In this document: in pieces, positions 16,549 through 26,494 of the stretch | Position numbering within the stretch: position 1 is the stretch's first letter | Layout: each line of letters opens with the position of its first letter | Source: Clostridia bacterium | GTDB taxonomy: Bacteria; Bacillota; Clostridia; Oscillospirales; CAG-272 | Assembly: GCA_017540175.1 (NCBI GenBank) | Contig: JAFYBN010000054.1 | Coordinates: 1-64,000, forward strand | Direction: 5' to 3' | DNA: 64,000 nt | Program-made: the position numbers and the translations under genes | Notes under the pieces: generated by a model | The model's database searches: none | What the model was told of the DNA's origin: nothing | The model's input: only the letters and a program-made list of their open reading frames with translations

Positions 16549-18249
16549 TCAGCCCCGTGCCTGCTGAAGGACCTGCATCAGGGCGTTGATGTCGATCGGT
16601 TTGGCGATGTGACCGTTCATGCCTGCCTCGCGTGCCTTCGCAATGTCCTCGGCAAAGGTGTTGGCGGTCATGGCGTAGATCGGGACGGTCTCTGCGTCCG
16701 CTTTCCCCGAAGCGCGGATGCGGCGGACGGCTTCGTATCCGTTCATCACGGGCATCTGCACGTCCATCAGGATCAGAGCGAAGGTCCCTTCGGGCTCCGA
16801 TGCGAAAAGCTCGACGGCCTCCTGCCCGTTTTCCGCCGCCGAAACGTCCGCGCCGGTCATGGAAAGGATCTCCATGGCGATTTCCCGGTTGATCAGATTG
16901 TCTTCCGCCAGCAGGATGCGCCGCCCGCTCAGGTCGGGATAAGCCGCGCCGCCGGAATCCGACACGTTTTCCAGCGCGGCGGCGATCCCGTCCTCCAGCG
17001 TGCGCGGGAACACGGGCAGCGGTATGAAATGACCGATGCCGCACCGCTGCGCCCGGTACTCGATCTCCGGCCAGTTGTCCTCGCTGATGAGAATGAGGGG
17101 CAGAGCGGGTCGGGACTTGTTCAGGTAGGCGGCGATCCCCATCCGATCCCCGTCCCCGTCGATCCGCTGACCAAGAATGACCGCGTCGATCTTCTCCCCG
17201 CGCATGTCGGCGTCCGCCAGCGCGGAAAAAGCGGCTTCTGCCTCGGGCACCGGCACAAAGTCCGCGCCGAGGCTGCCGAACGTGCGCGCGTACATTCCGC
17301 ACAGCTTTTCGTCCGCTTCGAGCACGAGCAGTCTCTTCCCGGCCAGCCGGTTCTCCCGCGCGCCGTCCGCTTCGGCGGAAAGCGGGATGCTGACGAAGAC
17401 CTCCGTCCCCTCGCCCTGCTTCGAGCGGATATCGATCGTGCCGCCCATCGCGTCGAGGATCTTTTTGACGATGCTCATGCCGAGCCCCGTCCCCTCGATC
17501 TTCGACGTCGTGGAATCCTCCACGCGCTCAAAGGGAAGGTAAATGCGGTCCAAAAACTCCTTGCTCATGCCGATGCCGTTGTCCGTGCATCGGAACAGCA
17601 GGGCGCGGCGACCGTCCCCCGCGTCCCGGTCCGAGACGGCGACGGTGATCTCTCCTCCGGGCGGGGTGTATTTCACGGCGTTGCTGATGATATTCACGTA
17701 AATCTGCCGCAGACGGAGCGCGTCGCCGAAATAAGCCTCGCACCGGACCCCGTCCGTGTCCAGACGGAACACATGGTTCTTCTGTTCGGCAAGAGGCTTG
17801 ACGATCACGAGGATCTCGTGAAGCAGATCCCCGACGGAGAACTTCTCGTTCACGACGCGCATCTGCCCCGAATTGATCCGGGACATATCGAGCACGTTGT
17901 TGATCAGGCTGAGCAGGTGGCTGCCCGCCGTTTCGATCTTGTCCAGCGCGTCGGAGACCCTCGCCTGTTCGTCGATGTGCTTTTTCGCCAGCACGGTCAG
18001 CCCCATGATCGCGTTCATCGGCGTCCGCATGTCATGGGACATGTTCGAGAGAAAGAATTCCTTCGCGCTGATGGTTTCCTCGGCCTCCCGCAGCTTTTCG
18101 AGAAGCTCCCGGCGCTCCGCGTCCCGTCCGCAGACAAGAAGCGTTTTTCCTCCCGACAGGGGTATTTCTTCCGTGATCTCATCTCCGCCAAATCCCGGCG
18201 TAGCGAAGAGTATTCCGCTCTCGTCCGCGACCGCGTATTCCCGTTTCAT
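16549..18249 (-). CDS. Soluble hybrid histidine kinase with a degenerate first receiver
   Basis: A 566-residue kinase without membrane helices. The order is: short N-terminus (1-45), coiled coil, HisKA with His72 ('NMSHDMRTPMN'), HATPase (about 175-290; N box 'NAVKY', 'GIGMS', 'GTGLGMS'), a first receiver (305-425) in which the phospho-acceptor Asp is missing ('VILGQRI', Gly at the Asp place), and a second receiver (443-566) with Asp496 ('LMDVQMP'). The start is the ATG at 18249 with AGAAGGAG in front; an upstream ATG at 18282 has no such site. There is no sensor domain, so it may respond to a partner. Confidence 0.9.
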   Translation of the reverse strand: MKREYAVADESGILFATPGFGGDEITEEIPLSGGKTLLVCGRDAERRELLEKLREAEETISAKEFFLSNMSHDMRTPMNAIMGLTVLAKKHIDEQARVSDALDKIETAGSHLLSLINNVLDMSRINSGQMRVVNEKFSVGDLLHEILVIVKPLAEQKNHVFRLDTDGVRCEAYFGDALRLRQIYVNIISNAVKYTPPGGEITVAVSDRDAGDGRRALLFRCTDNGIGMSKEFLDRIYLPFERVEDSTTSKIEGTGLGMSIVKKILDAMGGTIDIRSKQGEGTEVFVSIPLSAEADGARENRLAGKRLLVLEADEKLCGMYARTFGSLGADFVPVPEAEAAFSALADADMRGEKIDAVILGQRIDGDGDRMGIAAYLNKSRPALPLILISEDNWPEIEYRAQRCGIGHFIPLPVFPRTLEDGIAAALENVSDSGGAAYPDLSGRRILLAEDNLINREIAMEILSMTGADVSAAENGQEAVELFASEPEGTFALILMDVQMPVMNGYEAVRRIRASGKADAETVPIYAMTANTFAEDIAKAREAGMNGHIAKPIDINALMQVLQQARG

Positions 18250-18320
18250 TCCGCGCTCTCCTTCTCCCTTTTTGTTATCCATTCCGATTTTCGCCCACCC
18301 GGCTGCCCGCCCGGCGGCCG

Positions 18321-21300
18321 TCAGTCCCCGATCAGGCTTTCCAGCGTTTCATACAGATTGTCCGGATCGACGGGCTTGGACAGATGGGCGTTCAGTCCGG
18401 CCTGCAGGGACCGCTGCACGTCCTCGTCGAAAGCGTTCGCCGTCAGGGCGATGATCGGGATCGTTTTCGCGTCCGGTCTGTTCGACGCGCGGATCCTCCT
18501 CGTGGCCTCGAGTCCGTCCATCTCCGGCATGCGCATATCCATGAGGATCGCGTCATACCACCCGGGTTCGCGGGAGGTGAACATCTCCACGGCGATTTTT
18601 CCATTGACCGCAAGCTCGGCCTTCATCTCGCGCATTTCGAGAACCATGGTGATGATCTCCGCGTTGATCGGCACGTCCTCCGCCAAAAGGATGCGGCGGT
18701 TTTTCAGATCGGCCTTCGCCTTCTTTTTTCCGACCGAAATCCCCTTGCGCCTCATGGCGGACTTGAACTCGTCCTTGACCGCGGCGGCGAACAGCGGCTT
18801 CGGAATAAAGCTGTCCACGCCCGCCTCGACCGCTTCGTCGTGAATGTCGTCCCAGCGGTATGCCGTCAGAATGATGATGGCGGATTCCGTCCCGATGATT
18901 TCCCGGATCCGGCGGGCGGTCTGCACGCCGTCCATCTCCGGCATTTTCCAGTCGAGCAGGATCAGATTGTAGGGATCCCGCCGCGCGTGGCGGAACTTCA
19001 CCTTTTCGAGCGCCTCCGCGCCGGACGGGCACGTCTCAACGGGGATGCCGGCTTTTCCCAGCACCAGCTTCGCGTGTTCGCAGGCGATGGGATCGTCGTC
19101 GACGACCAAAACCGTCATGTCTTCCGTGCGGATGTCCTGATTCTCACCGCCGTCACGCTCCTCAGCGTTCATCAGCGTGACCTTGATGCGGAAGGTCGTG
19201 CCGACGCCCTTCTCGCTCTCCACCTCGATGGAGCCGTTCATCATTTCGACGATGTTCTTCGTGATCGCGAGCCCGAGCCCGGAGCTGTCGTATTTGCTCG
19301 TGGCGGAGGAATCCTCCTGCGCGAACGCGTCGAAAATCTTCGGCAGAAACTCTTTGCTCATGCCGATGCCGGTGTCCGCGACGGTAAACAAAAGCGCCGT
19401 CTGATTCTCGAACTGCGCCGTCCGCTCCACGGTCAGCTCCACCCTGCCGCCCTGTGGCGTAAACTTGACGGCGTTGCCGATGATGTTGATGAGCACCTGC
19501 TTGAGCTTCGTCTTGTCGCCGATGTAGCAGTCGTCGATCTCTCCCGTGATGCGGCAGGAATACTCCAGCCCCTTTTCCGCGCACTGACCGCTGAAGATGG
19601 TGTTGACCGCCCCGAGCAGCTCGGAGAAGGAAAACTCCTCGTTTCTGAGGCTCATGCGCCCGGATTCGATGCGGGACATGTCGAGGATGTCGTTGATCAG
19701 ACCCAAGAGATGGTCGGCGGCCGTTCCGATCTTTTCGAGATACCCCCGCGTCTTCTCCGGCGTCGCGGGATCGTTCAGGGCGATGCCGTTCAGCCCGATG
19801 ATGGCGTTCATCGGCGTGCGGATCTCGTGGCTCATATTGGAAAGGAAAGCGGTTTTTGCCCGGTTGGCCTGCTCCGCGGTTTTCAGGGCGTCGCTGAGCG
19901 CCTGCTGCTGCTCAAGTGCGGCTCTCGTTTCCGCATCCACGTCGGCAAAACAGGCTCCGACATGATTCACGAAGCGGTCTTCGTCCTCGTCCGGGCGCCG
20001 GACGCCCGCGAATTTCACGATCTCCCACGACTCCCTGCCGTTCATACGGATCATATAACGGTACGAAATCACGGGACTGCCGCGCAGACCTTCGCGCACG
20101 GCGTCGGGATGGACGAATTTCAAAAATTCCTCCCGGAAGGGCTCAAGGATGTACCGCTCGCAGTAGTCGGTGACCGTTTCCAGATATTTGAAGCGCTCCC
20201 CCGCTCTGAGGCCGGGCAGATCGCTCCGCGCCTGGTAGCAGATGCCGTCGTTCTTGTCCAGTTCCAGATAATACACGCTCCGATAGTCGGAGGACAGGGC
20301 CCGGATCATGCTGTCCTGTTGTTCAGCCTGTTCCTTCTGTTCCAGAAGCTCCTCCTGCAGGGCGATGCGGTGTTCCATCTCCTCCTGCTTGACCCGGTGC
20401 TCCGTATCGGCGGTCTCTTTCTCCAGCGCCAGCCGCGCGGTTTTGCGGTTCTGCACGATGACGTACGAGAAAACGGCGAACAGCACGGCGACCGTCAAAA
20501 GGGACTGGATCGCGCTGCGCAGGAGAATGCCGTCCGAAATCGAGCCGATCTTTTCGCTGATGACGCTTTCGCGGATCAGGTAGGTCAGAAACCAGTCCGT
20601 CCCGCTGACGGGGACATAGCTGAGAGTTTCCCGGATGCCGTTATAGGTGAACGACACCTCGCGGCTGTTTCCGCTCGCGAAGTCCCCTGCGACCTGCTCG
20701 TAGGAATACCCCGGGTCGAAGGAGACGTTTCTCAAGGCGTCCAGCAGATTGGTCTCCGCCGCCTGACCGCCGAGGACCTGATTGGTCAGCGCGATGCCGT
20801 CCTTCGTGTAGAGGTTGCTGAACGTGGCGTCCGAGCTTTGATAGTCCATGGAAACGCCCGCGAGCATCTCCGACATGTCGATCGCCATGAAGCAGACCGT
20901 CAGGGTCTTGCCCTGAAACGGGGCGCTGATCGGAACGGCGATAATGACCTGGCGGTTTTCGCTGCCCACGTCGAAAATGGAGATGTCCGGCTCGGAAAGC
21001 GTGCGGTAATCGAAGCTGTACGCGCCGATGTTGTCCTGCGTCCCCGTTGATGTGTAGATCAGCCCTTCGGTGTCGACGAATGCGAATTTGTCCAGCGAAT
21101 AAAGCCGCTTCATCCGGCTCTGGTAGGCTTCGAGAGAAGCCTTGTCTCTCAGATCCCCTTCGGTCAGAAGATCGATGGCGACGCGGATCACGTCGATCTT
21201 ATCGCGCAGATTGTTTCCGACGACCTGTTCCCGCCGTCCCGCGAGCTCGTCCAGATACAGAAGGCTGACCGAGCGGGCGGCGTTTTCCGTGTCGATCCTC

Positions 21301-21395
21301 GCCCGTCTTCCCGTCCAGACCGTGCCGAGAACAAGGATCAGCATGAGCGCGACGACGCCCGCGACCGCGATGATGCGGCTCCGACTGTTTTTCAT
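18321..21395 (-). CDS. Membrane hybrid histidine kinase, Cache-like sensor, two receivers
   Basis: A 1024-residue kinase. TM1 is at about 8-28, an extracellular Cache-like domain spans about 35-285, and TM2 is at about 292-315. Then come a coiled coil (320-362), a PAS-like domain (about 365-490), HisKA with His523 ('NMSHEIRTPMN'), HATPase (about 630-740), receiver 1 with Asp815 ('LLDWKMPEMDG') and receiver 2 with Asp953 ('LMDMRMPEMDG'). It has no HPt and no DNA-binding output. It resembles the kinase at 23488 from the PAS-like domain to the last residues ('LIGD'), which suggests duplication. 71 bases separate it from the next kinase. Confidence 0.93.
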   Translation of the reverse strand: MKNSRSRIIAVAGVVALMLILVLGTVWTGRRARIDTENAARSVSLLYLDELAGRREQVVGNNLRDKIDVIRVAIDLLTEGDLRDKASLEAYQSRMKRLYSLDKFAFVDTEGLIYTSTGTQDNIGAYSFDYRTLSEPDISIFDVGSENRQVIIAVPISAPFQGKTLTVCFMAIDMSEMLAGVSMDYQSSDATFSNLYTKDGIALTNQVLGGQAAETNLLDALRNVSFDPGYSYEQVAGDFASGNSREVSFTYNGIRETLSYVPVSGTDWFLTYLIRESVISEKIGSISDGILLRSAIQSLLTVAVLFAVFSYVIVQNRKTARLALEKETADTEHRVKQEEMEHRIALQEELLEQKEQAEQQDSMIRALSSDYRSVYYLELDKNDGICYQARSDLPGLRAGERFKYLETVTDYCERYILEPFREEFLKFVHPDAVREGLRGSPVISYRYMIRMNGRESWEIVKFAGVRRPDEDEDRFVNHVGACFADVDAETRAALEQQQALSDALKTAEQANRAKTAFLSNMSHEIRTPMNAIIGLNGIALNDPATPEKTRGYLEKIGTAADHLLGLINDILDMSRIESGRMSLRNEEFSFSELLGAVNTIFSGQCAEKGLEYSCRITGEIDDCYIGDKTKLKQVLINIIGNAVKFTPQGGRVELTVERTAQFENQTALLFTVADTGIGMSKEFLPKIFDAFAQEDSSATSKYDSSGLGLAITKNIVEMMNGSIEVESEKGVGTTFRIKVTLMNAEERDGGENQDIRTEDMTVLVVDDDPIACEHAKLVLGKAGIPVETCPSGAEALEKVKFRHARRDPYNLILLDWKMPEMDGVQTARRIREIIGTESAIIILTAYRWDDIHDEAVEAGVDSFIPKPLFAAAVKDEFKSAMRRKGISVGKKKAKADLKNRRILLAEDVPINAEIITMVLEMREMKAELAVNGKIAVEMFTSREPGWYDAILMDMRMPEMDGLEATRRIRASNRPDAKTIPIIALTANAFDEDVQRSLQAGLNAHLSKPVDPDNLYETLESLIGD

Positions 21396-21435
21396 TCCGC
21401 GCCCCTTCCTTCATTCCTCTGTTCCGCGTCGTTTC

Positions 21436-23454
21436 TCATCCGTTCCGCTCTCCTCCCTGTGCGCCGAGGTACCTCCGAAGCAGCCTGAGCAGCTCCTCGG
21501 GCTGGAACGGTTTTGCCAGATGGGCGTTCATCCCGGCGTCAAGACAGGCCTTCACGTCCTCCGTATAAGCATTCGCGCTCATGGCGATGATCGGGATGCT
21601 TTTGTCGAAGGCGCGGATCGCTCCCGTCGCTTCAAAGCCGTTCATGACCGGCATCTGTATATCCATGAGGATCCCGTCGAAGTCTCCGGCGGGCTTTTCG
21701 CGCAGCGTCTCGACGGCGGCCCGTCCGTTTTCCGCGCGATCCGCCTCCATCCCGTACTGCTCGAGTACCATGCAGGCGATCTCGGCGTTGACGTCGTTGT
21801 CCTCCACGACGAGGATCCGCTTTCCGGCGAGCTCCGCGCAGCCGTCGTCCGGCTCCGCCGCGCCCCCGGTCTCTTCGTCCCCGGCGGACTGCATCTCGAG
21901 CTCCACCGTGAATTCCGAGCCCTCGCCCAGCTTGCTTTTCACGGAGATCGTCCCCCCCATCAGCTCCACGATGCTCGCGGTGATGGCGAGTCCGAGTCCC
22001 GACCCCTGCACGCGGTTGATCGTCGTGCGCTGTTCGCGGGTGAAGCTGTCGAAGATATGGGGCAGATAGTCCTCGCCGATCCCCACGCCGGTGTCGCGGA
22101 CAATGAAGCGGTAGCGGTGTTTTCCGCCGTCCGCCGCGTCAAGCTCTTCTGCGATCAGGGTGACGTCCTTTCCCTCGGGCGTGTATTTGATGGCGTTGCT
22201 GATGATATTGATCAGCACCTGCTCGAGTCTCAGCTCGTCCGCCAGCACTCTGAAATGCCGCACGCTCTCCCGGTGGTACCGGATGTTCAGCGCTTTCTGT
22301 CTGGCTTGCAGGGAGGTGATGTCCTCGATGCGCCGGAACACCGCGGCAAGATCGCAGGGCGCGGGGGAGAGCTGCATTTTTCCGCTCTCGATTTTGGAGA
22401 TATCGAGGACGTCGTTGATCAGGGACAGCAGAAAGTGGCTGGCGGAGCGAATTTTGTCCAGCGATTCCCGGACGGCGGCGGGGTCCCCGATGTGCTCCCG
22501 CGCGATGTTGGTGTATCCGACGATGGCGTTCATCGGCGTGCGGATGTCGTGGGACATATTGGCGAGGAAATCGTTCTTCGCGCTGGTTTTCGCGTCCGCC
22601 ATCCGCTGTTTGTATTCCTGTTCCCGGCGCATCTGCGCGTCGATGTTGTTCGTGCCGACTATGAGATGCCGCCCGTCCTTGTCGTCGAGCAGCGTGGCCT
22701 TCATGCTGACCCAGACCGGCGTTTCCCCGAACATCAGGCGGTATTTCATCGTGAAGCTGCCGTCGCGCTCCACGATGGAAAGAACCTTTTCCCGGGTGAA
22801 GATCCCCATGAAGCGGTCGCGGTCGTCCGGGCAGATGATCCGGTTCATGTTCTTCTGGCTGACGCCGAAAAAATCCTCCCCGGACTTCTCCACCTTGAGC
22901 GTGTCAAATTCCTGCGTCGAGCTGTAGACGTGAAAATGGTCGGTGTCCAGATCGACGACGTAGATGCTGAAAAAGTCCCCCGCAAGCGCCTGCGCCACGC
23001 GGCTGTACGTGAGGCGCTGCGCCTCCGCCTGCCTCAGCTCCGCCTGCTGGCGCATCTGCTCGTCCACGCTGCTGATGCCGATCACCGCGTGCCGCACTTC
23101 CTTTTCGATCATGCGGGTCACCTTCATGTGGACGTAGGTCGGGACACCTTCCATGAGCAGGCGGAAGGTCATCGTAAAATAGCCGTGCGCGTTCAGGGAA
23201 CGGACGATGTTCTCCTTGGTGAAAGTATCAAGGAAAAACTTCCGGTCCTCCTCGTGGACGAGTTTCTCAAACCGCTCGCGGCTGAAGGAGATGAAATCGT
23301 CCCCCGCGTCGGGAAGCCCGAGCGACTTGAACTCCGGCGACGCGCTGTATTCGACAAATTTATCGCTTTCGGTATCGACGTAGTAGATGCAGAAATAGTC
23401 CGCCGCCAGAGCCTGCGCGATGCTCGTCTGGGAGACGTTCAACAGTCTTTCCAT
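21436..23454 (-). CDS. Soluble PAS-PAS hybrid histidine kinase
   Basis: A 672-residue cytoplasmic kinase with two tandem PAS-like domains (about 10-135 and 150-275; both start with 'AQALAADYF' or 'AQALAGDFF', evidence of internal duplication). A coiled coil leads to HisKA with His302 ('NMSHDIRTPMN'), HATPase (about 408-520) and one receiver (545-665) with Asp598 ('LMDIQMP'). GGAGGA lies 10 bases before the ATG. It is spaced 40 bases from the downstream kinase and 33 from the upstream one. Confidence 0.93.
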   Translation of the reverse strand: MERLLNVSQTSIAQALAADYFCIYYVDTESDKFVEYSASPEFKSLGLPDAGDDFISFSRERFEKLVHEEDRKFFLDTFTKENIVRSLNAHGYFTMTFRLLMEGVPTYVHMKVTRMIEKEVRHAVIGISSVDEQMRQQAELRQAEAQRLTYSRVAQALAGDFFSIYVVDLDTDHFHVYSSTQEFDTLKVEKSGEDFFGVSQKNMNRIICPDDRDRFMGIFTREKVLSIVERDGSFTMKYRLMFGETPVWVSMKATLLDDKDGRHLIVGTNNIDAQMRREQEYKQRMADAKTSAKNDFLANMSHDIRTPMNAIVGYTNIAREHIGDPAAVRESLDKIRSASHFLLSLINDVLDISKIESGKMQLSPAPCDLAAVFRRIEDITSLQARQKALNIRYHRESVRHFRVLADELRLEQVLINIISNAIKYTPEGKDVTLIAEELDAADGGKHRYRFIVRDTGVGIGEDYLPHIFDSFTREQRTTINRVQGSGLGLAITASIVELMGGTISVKSKLGEGSEFTVELEMQSAGDEETGGAAEPDDGCAELAGKRILVVEDNDVNAEIACMVLEQYGMEADRAENGRAAVETLREKPAGDFDGILMDIQMPVMNGFEATGAIRAFDKSIPIIAMSANAYTEDVKACLDAGMNAHLAKPFQPEELLRLLRRYLGAQGGERNG

Positions 23455-23487
23455 GATGCGAATCTCCTCCGATTCTCCGTTCCTCGA

Positions 23488-26454
23488 TCAGTCCCCGATC
23501 AGATTTGTGAGTGTTTCGAACAGCGCGTCCGGCTCCACAGGCTTCGACAGATGGGCGTTGAGCCCGGCCTGCATGCTGCGCTGCACGTCCTCGTCGAACG
23601 CGTTGGCCGTCAGCGCGATGATCGGGATCTTCTTCGCGTCCGCGCGGTTCATGGCGCGGATCGTCCGCGTCGCCTCGAGTCCGTCCATTTCCGGCATCCG
23701 CATGTCCATGAGGATCGCGTCGTAATAATTCTCGGCGGACCGGGCGAACAGCTCCGTGCACACCCGCCCGTTTTCCGCCACGTCCGCTTCGATCTCCCGC
23801 ATGCTCAGCACCATGACCATGATCTCCGCGTTGACTTTCATATCCTCGGCGAGCAGCACCCGCCGGCCTTTCAGATCCGCTCGGCTGCCGTCCGGGGTCC
23901 TGTTCTTCTGCTTGAGAGCCTCGCGGAATTCTTCCAGTACGCTTCCGGCGAAGAGGGGCTTTGGGACAAAGGTGTCCACGCCCGCGCTCCTGGCCTCTTC
24001 GGCAATGTCGTCCCAGTTGTACGAGGTCAGGATGATGATGGGGGTTTCGCCGCCGACCACAGCCCGGATCTGCCGCGCGGTCTCCACGCCGTCCATCTCC
24101 GGCATCCGCCAGTCCAAAAGGACGAGATTATATTCCTCGCGGCGGGCATGGCGCAGCCGGATCATTTCCAACCCTTCCCTGCCGGAAGAAGCGGTCTCGC
24201 AGCGCACGCCCGCCTGACCCAAAACGATCTGCGCGTGTTCGAGGGCGATGGGATCGTCGTCGACGACCAGAACGCTCATCTCCTGCGTCCGGATCTCTTT
24301 CTGTACGCCGCTTGTGTCCTTGCGCTCGGATTCGCCGAGCGTGACCGTTACGGTGAAGGTCGTGCCCTTTCCCTTTTCGCTCTCGACCTCGATGCTGCCG
24401 TTCATCATTTCCACGATGCTCTTCGTGATGGGCAGACCGAGGCCCGTGCTTCCGTATTTGTTGGTGGAGGAGGCGTCCTCCTGCGAGAAGGTCTCGAAAA
24501 TATGCGGCAGATACTCCCGGCTCATGCCGATCCCGGTGTCCGAAATCTTCAGGATAAGCGTCGCCATTTTTTCGAGCCGGGGTCCTTCCTTGATCAGGCA
24601 GGTCACTCTCCCGCCCGAAGGCGTGAACTTGACGGCGTTCCCGAGGATATTGATCATGACCTGCCTCAGCTTCATGGCGTCGCCGATATAGCAGTCGTCG
24701 ATCCTGCCCTCGGTCCGGCATTCGTAAATCAGTCCCTTTTCGCCGCACTGTCCGCTGACGATCGTATTGACCTGTTCGAGGCATTTCGAGAAGGAGAATT
24801 CCTCGTGCTTGACGATCATCCTCCCGGATTCGATGCGGGACATGTCCAGAATATCGTTGATGATGCCGAGAAGGTGCTGCGCGGAATCGCCGATTTTGAG
24901 AAGGTATTCCCGGATCCTGTCCGGCACGCCGGGCTCGTTCAGGGCGATGTTGTTCAGCCCGATGATGGCGTTCATCGGCGTGCGGATCTCGTGGCTCATA
25001 TTGGACAGGAACGAGGTTTTCGCGCGGTTGGCCTGCTCCGCCGCGGTGAGAGCTTCCTTGAGCGCGCGGCCGCGGGCAAGGGATTCCCGCATTTCCGCGT
25101 CTATTTCCGTAAATCCGACCCCGACCGCGTGCACGATGTGATCGTCCCGGTCGCCGGGGCGGCGCACGCCCGCCATCCGCAGCATTTCATAGCGGTCCCT
25201 GCCGCCTCTGTGCACGAGGTACCGGAACGCGATGATGTTCTCCGCTGCCAAGGCACGGCGGATATGATCCGGGTCGATGTAGCGCATGAAGTCCGCTTTG
25301 TATTCGTCGTCGACGTAGGAGGCGCAGTAATCCGCGAAGCGCTTGTGAAAGGGAAAGTGAACGCCCAACGGCGTTTCCCGCGCGTCCTCGGAATCCGCGC
25401 GGTAGCAGACGGCGTCGTCCGCGTCGAGATCCACGTGATACACGCTCCGGTAGTCCGACGCCATCGCGGTGATCATGGCGTCCTGCTCCTTGCGGCGTCT
25501 CTCCTGTTCGAGAAGCTGCGCCTGAAGCGCGAGACGTTCCTCCATCTCGCGCTGCTTCGCCCGGTTCTCCTTCTCCTCGGCCTCGCGCAGGGCCTGCTGA
25601 ACGGCCTGACCCTGCCGGACGTCGGCGTCCACGTCCTTGAATCCGCAGACGACGCCCATCCTGCCGCCGGGCATATTGACCTTCGCGAATTCGATGCGGT
25701 AATACCGCTCGGATTCGTCGTCCGTTTTCCGGAGGTAGTTGATGTTGTACTGCGGCCGGTCCTTCAGATTGCTCACGATCGCGGGCAGATCGAGCTCCCG
25801 CTGAAGCCGCTCTCTGTCGCATTCGGCGACCATCGTGCGGATATAGGCGTCCTTCGCCTGGGAGAAGGTCATTTTTCCGAGAGCCTCGCGGATCGGCGCG
25901 GCGTGATCGGTTTCTCCGGCGACGTCGCCCCGGTACAGGGAGAAGCTCTCCGTCTCCACGTCGTTGATCAGCCACATGGTGTGGTACGATCCGCTCAGCG
26001 CTTCGATCACGGCGCTGCGCACCACCATGTCCGTTTCCATGCGCTGTCTTTTTTCGGTGATGTCCGAAATAAAGACGTAATAGACCCCGCCGTATGCCTC
26101 CGTTTCGGAGTAGTGCCCGTAGTCGTCCACCCAGCGGACGGCTCCGTCCTTGCGGACGATGCGGTATTCCACATAGTCCATGTGGTCGGCGTTTGCCTCG
26201 ATCTGCTTGTCGATGGACGAGGAAACGACGGCGTAGTCCTCAGGATGGAGCATTCCCTTGAAGGTAAATCCGGTCAGCCTCTTGAAATCCTCCAGATCGT
26301 CGCAGCCGAAAATGCCGCAGCAGGCCTTATTGGCGTAGAGCAGTTCTTCCGGCGCCTCGGCGCGGTAGATGAAGAAGCCCCCCGGCATATGGCTGCCGAT
26401 ATCCTCCACGAAAGCGAGAGTTTCCGGGGTGAGATCGAATTGTTTTCCGAGCAT
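23488..26454 (-). CDS. Soluble multi-PAS hybrid histidine kinase, two receivers
   Basis: A 988-residue cytoplasmic kinase with three PAS-like regions (about 15-140, 150-278 and 330-455). HisKA has His488, the HATPase is about 590-705, receiver 1 has Asp781 ('LLDWRMPEMDG') and receiver 2 has Asp917 ('LMDMRMPEMDG'). The ATG at 26454 is chosen because AAGGAG lies 8 bases upstream; the longer frame to 26571 overlaps untranslated leader. From the third PAS-like region on it is a close paralogue of the kinase at 18321, which carries a membrane Cache-like sensor instead. Confidence 0.92.
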   Translation of the reverse strand: MLGKQFDLTPETLAFVEDIGSHMPGGFFIYRAEAPEELLYANKACCGIFGCDDLEDFKRLTGFTFKGMLHPEDYAVVSSSIDKQIEANADHMDYVEYRIVRKDGAVRWVDDYGHYSETEAYGGVYYVFISDITEKRQRMETDMVVRSAVIEALSGSYHTMWLINDVETESFSLYRGDVAGETDHAAPIREALGKMTFSQAKDAYIRTMVAECDRERLQRELDLPAIVSNLKDRPQYNINYLRKTDDESERYYRIEFAKVNMPGGRMGVVCGFKDVDADVRQGQAVQQALREAEEKENRAKQREMEERLALQAQLLEQERRRKEQDAMITAMASDYRSVYHVDLDADDAVCYRADSEDARETPLGVHFPFHKRFADYCASYVDDEYKADFMRYIDPDHIRRALAAENIIAFRYLVHRGGRDRYEMLRMAGVRRPGDRDDHIVHAVGVGFTEIDAEMRESLARGRALKEALTAAEQANRAKTSFLSNMSHEIRTPMNAIIGLNNIALNEPGVPDRIREYLLKIGDSAQHLLGIINDILDMSRIESGRMIVKHEEFSFSKCLEQVNTIVSGQCGEKGLIYECRTEGRIDDCYIGDAMKLRQVMINILGNAVKFTPSGGRVTCLIKEGPRLEKMATLILKISDTGIGMSREYLPHIFETFSQEDASSTNKYGSTGLGLPITKSIVEMMNGSIEVESEKGKGTTFTVTVTLGESERKDTSGVQKEIRTQEMSVLVVDDDPIALEHAQIVLGQAGVRCETASSGREGLEMIRLRHARREEYNLVLLDWRMPEMDGVETARQIRAVVGGETPIIILTSYNWDDIAEEARSAGVDTFVPKPLFAGSVLEEFREALKQKNRTPDGSRADLKGRRVLLAEDMKVNAEIMVMVLSMREIEADVAENGRVCTELFARSAENYYDAILMDMRMPEMDGLEATRTIRAMNRADAKKIPIIALTANAFDEDVQRSMQAGLNAHLSKPVEPDALFETLTNLIGD

Positions 26455-26494
26455 GGCTGTATCTCCTTGTCCGTATGCGGAACCGTCGCTTTTC

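Noticed and set aside
18384-21050. An 888-codon open frame on the plus strand
   Set aside because: Antisense to the Cache-like kinase; no ribosome site or recognisable domain.
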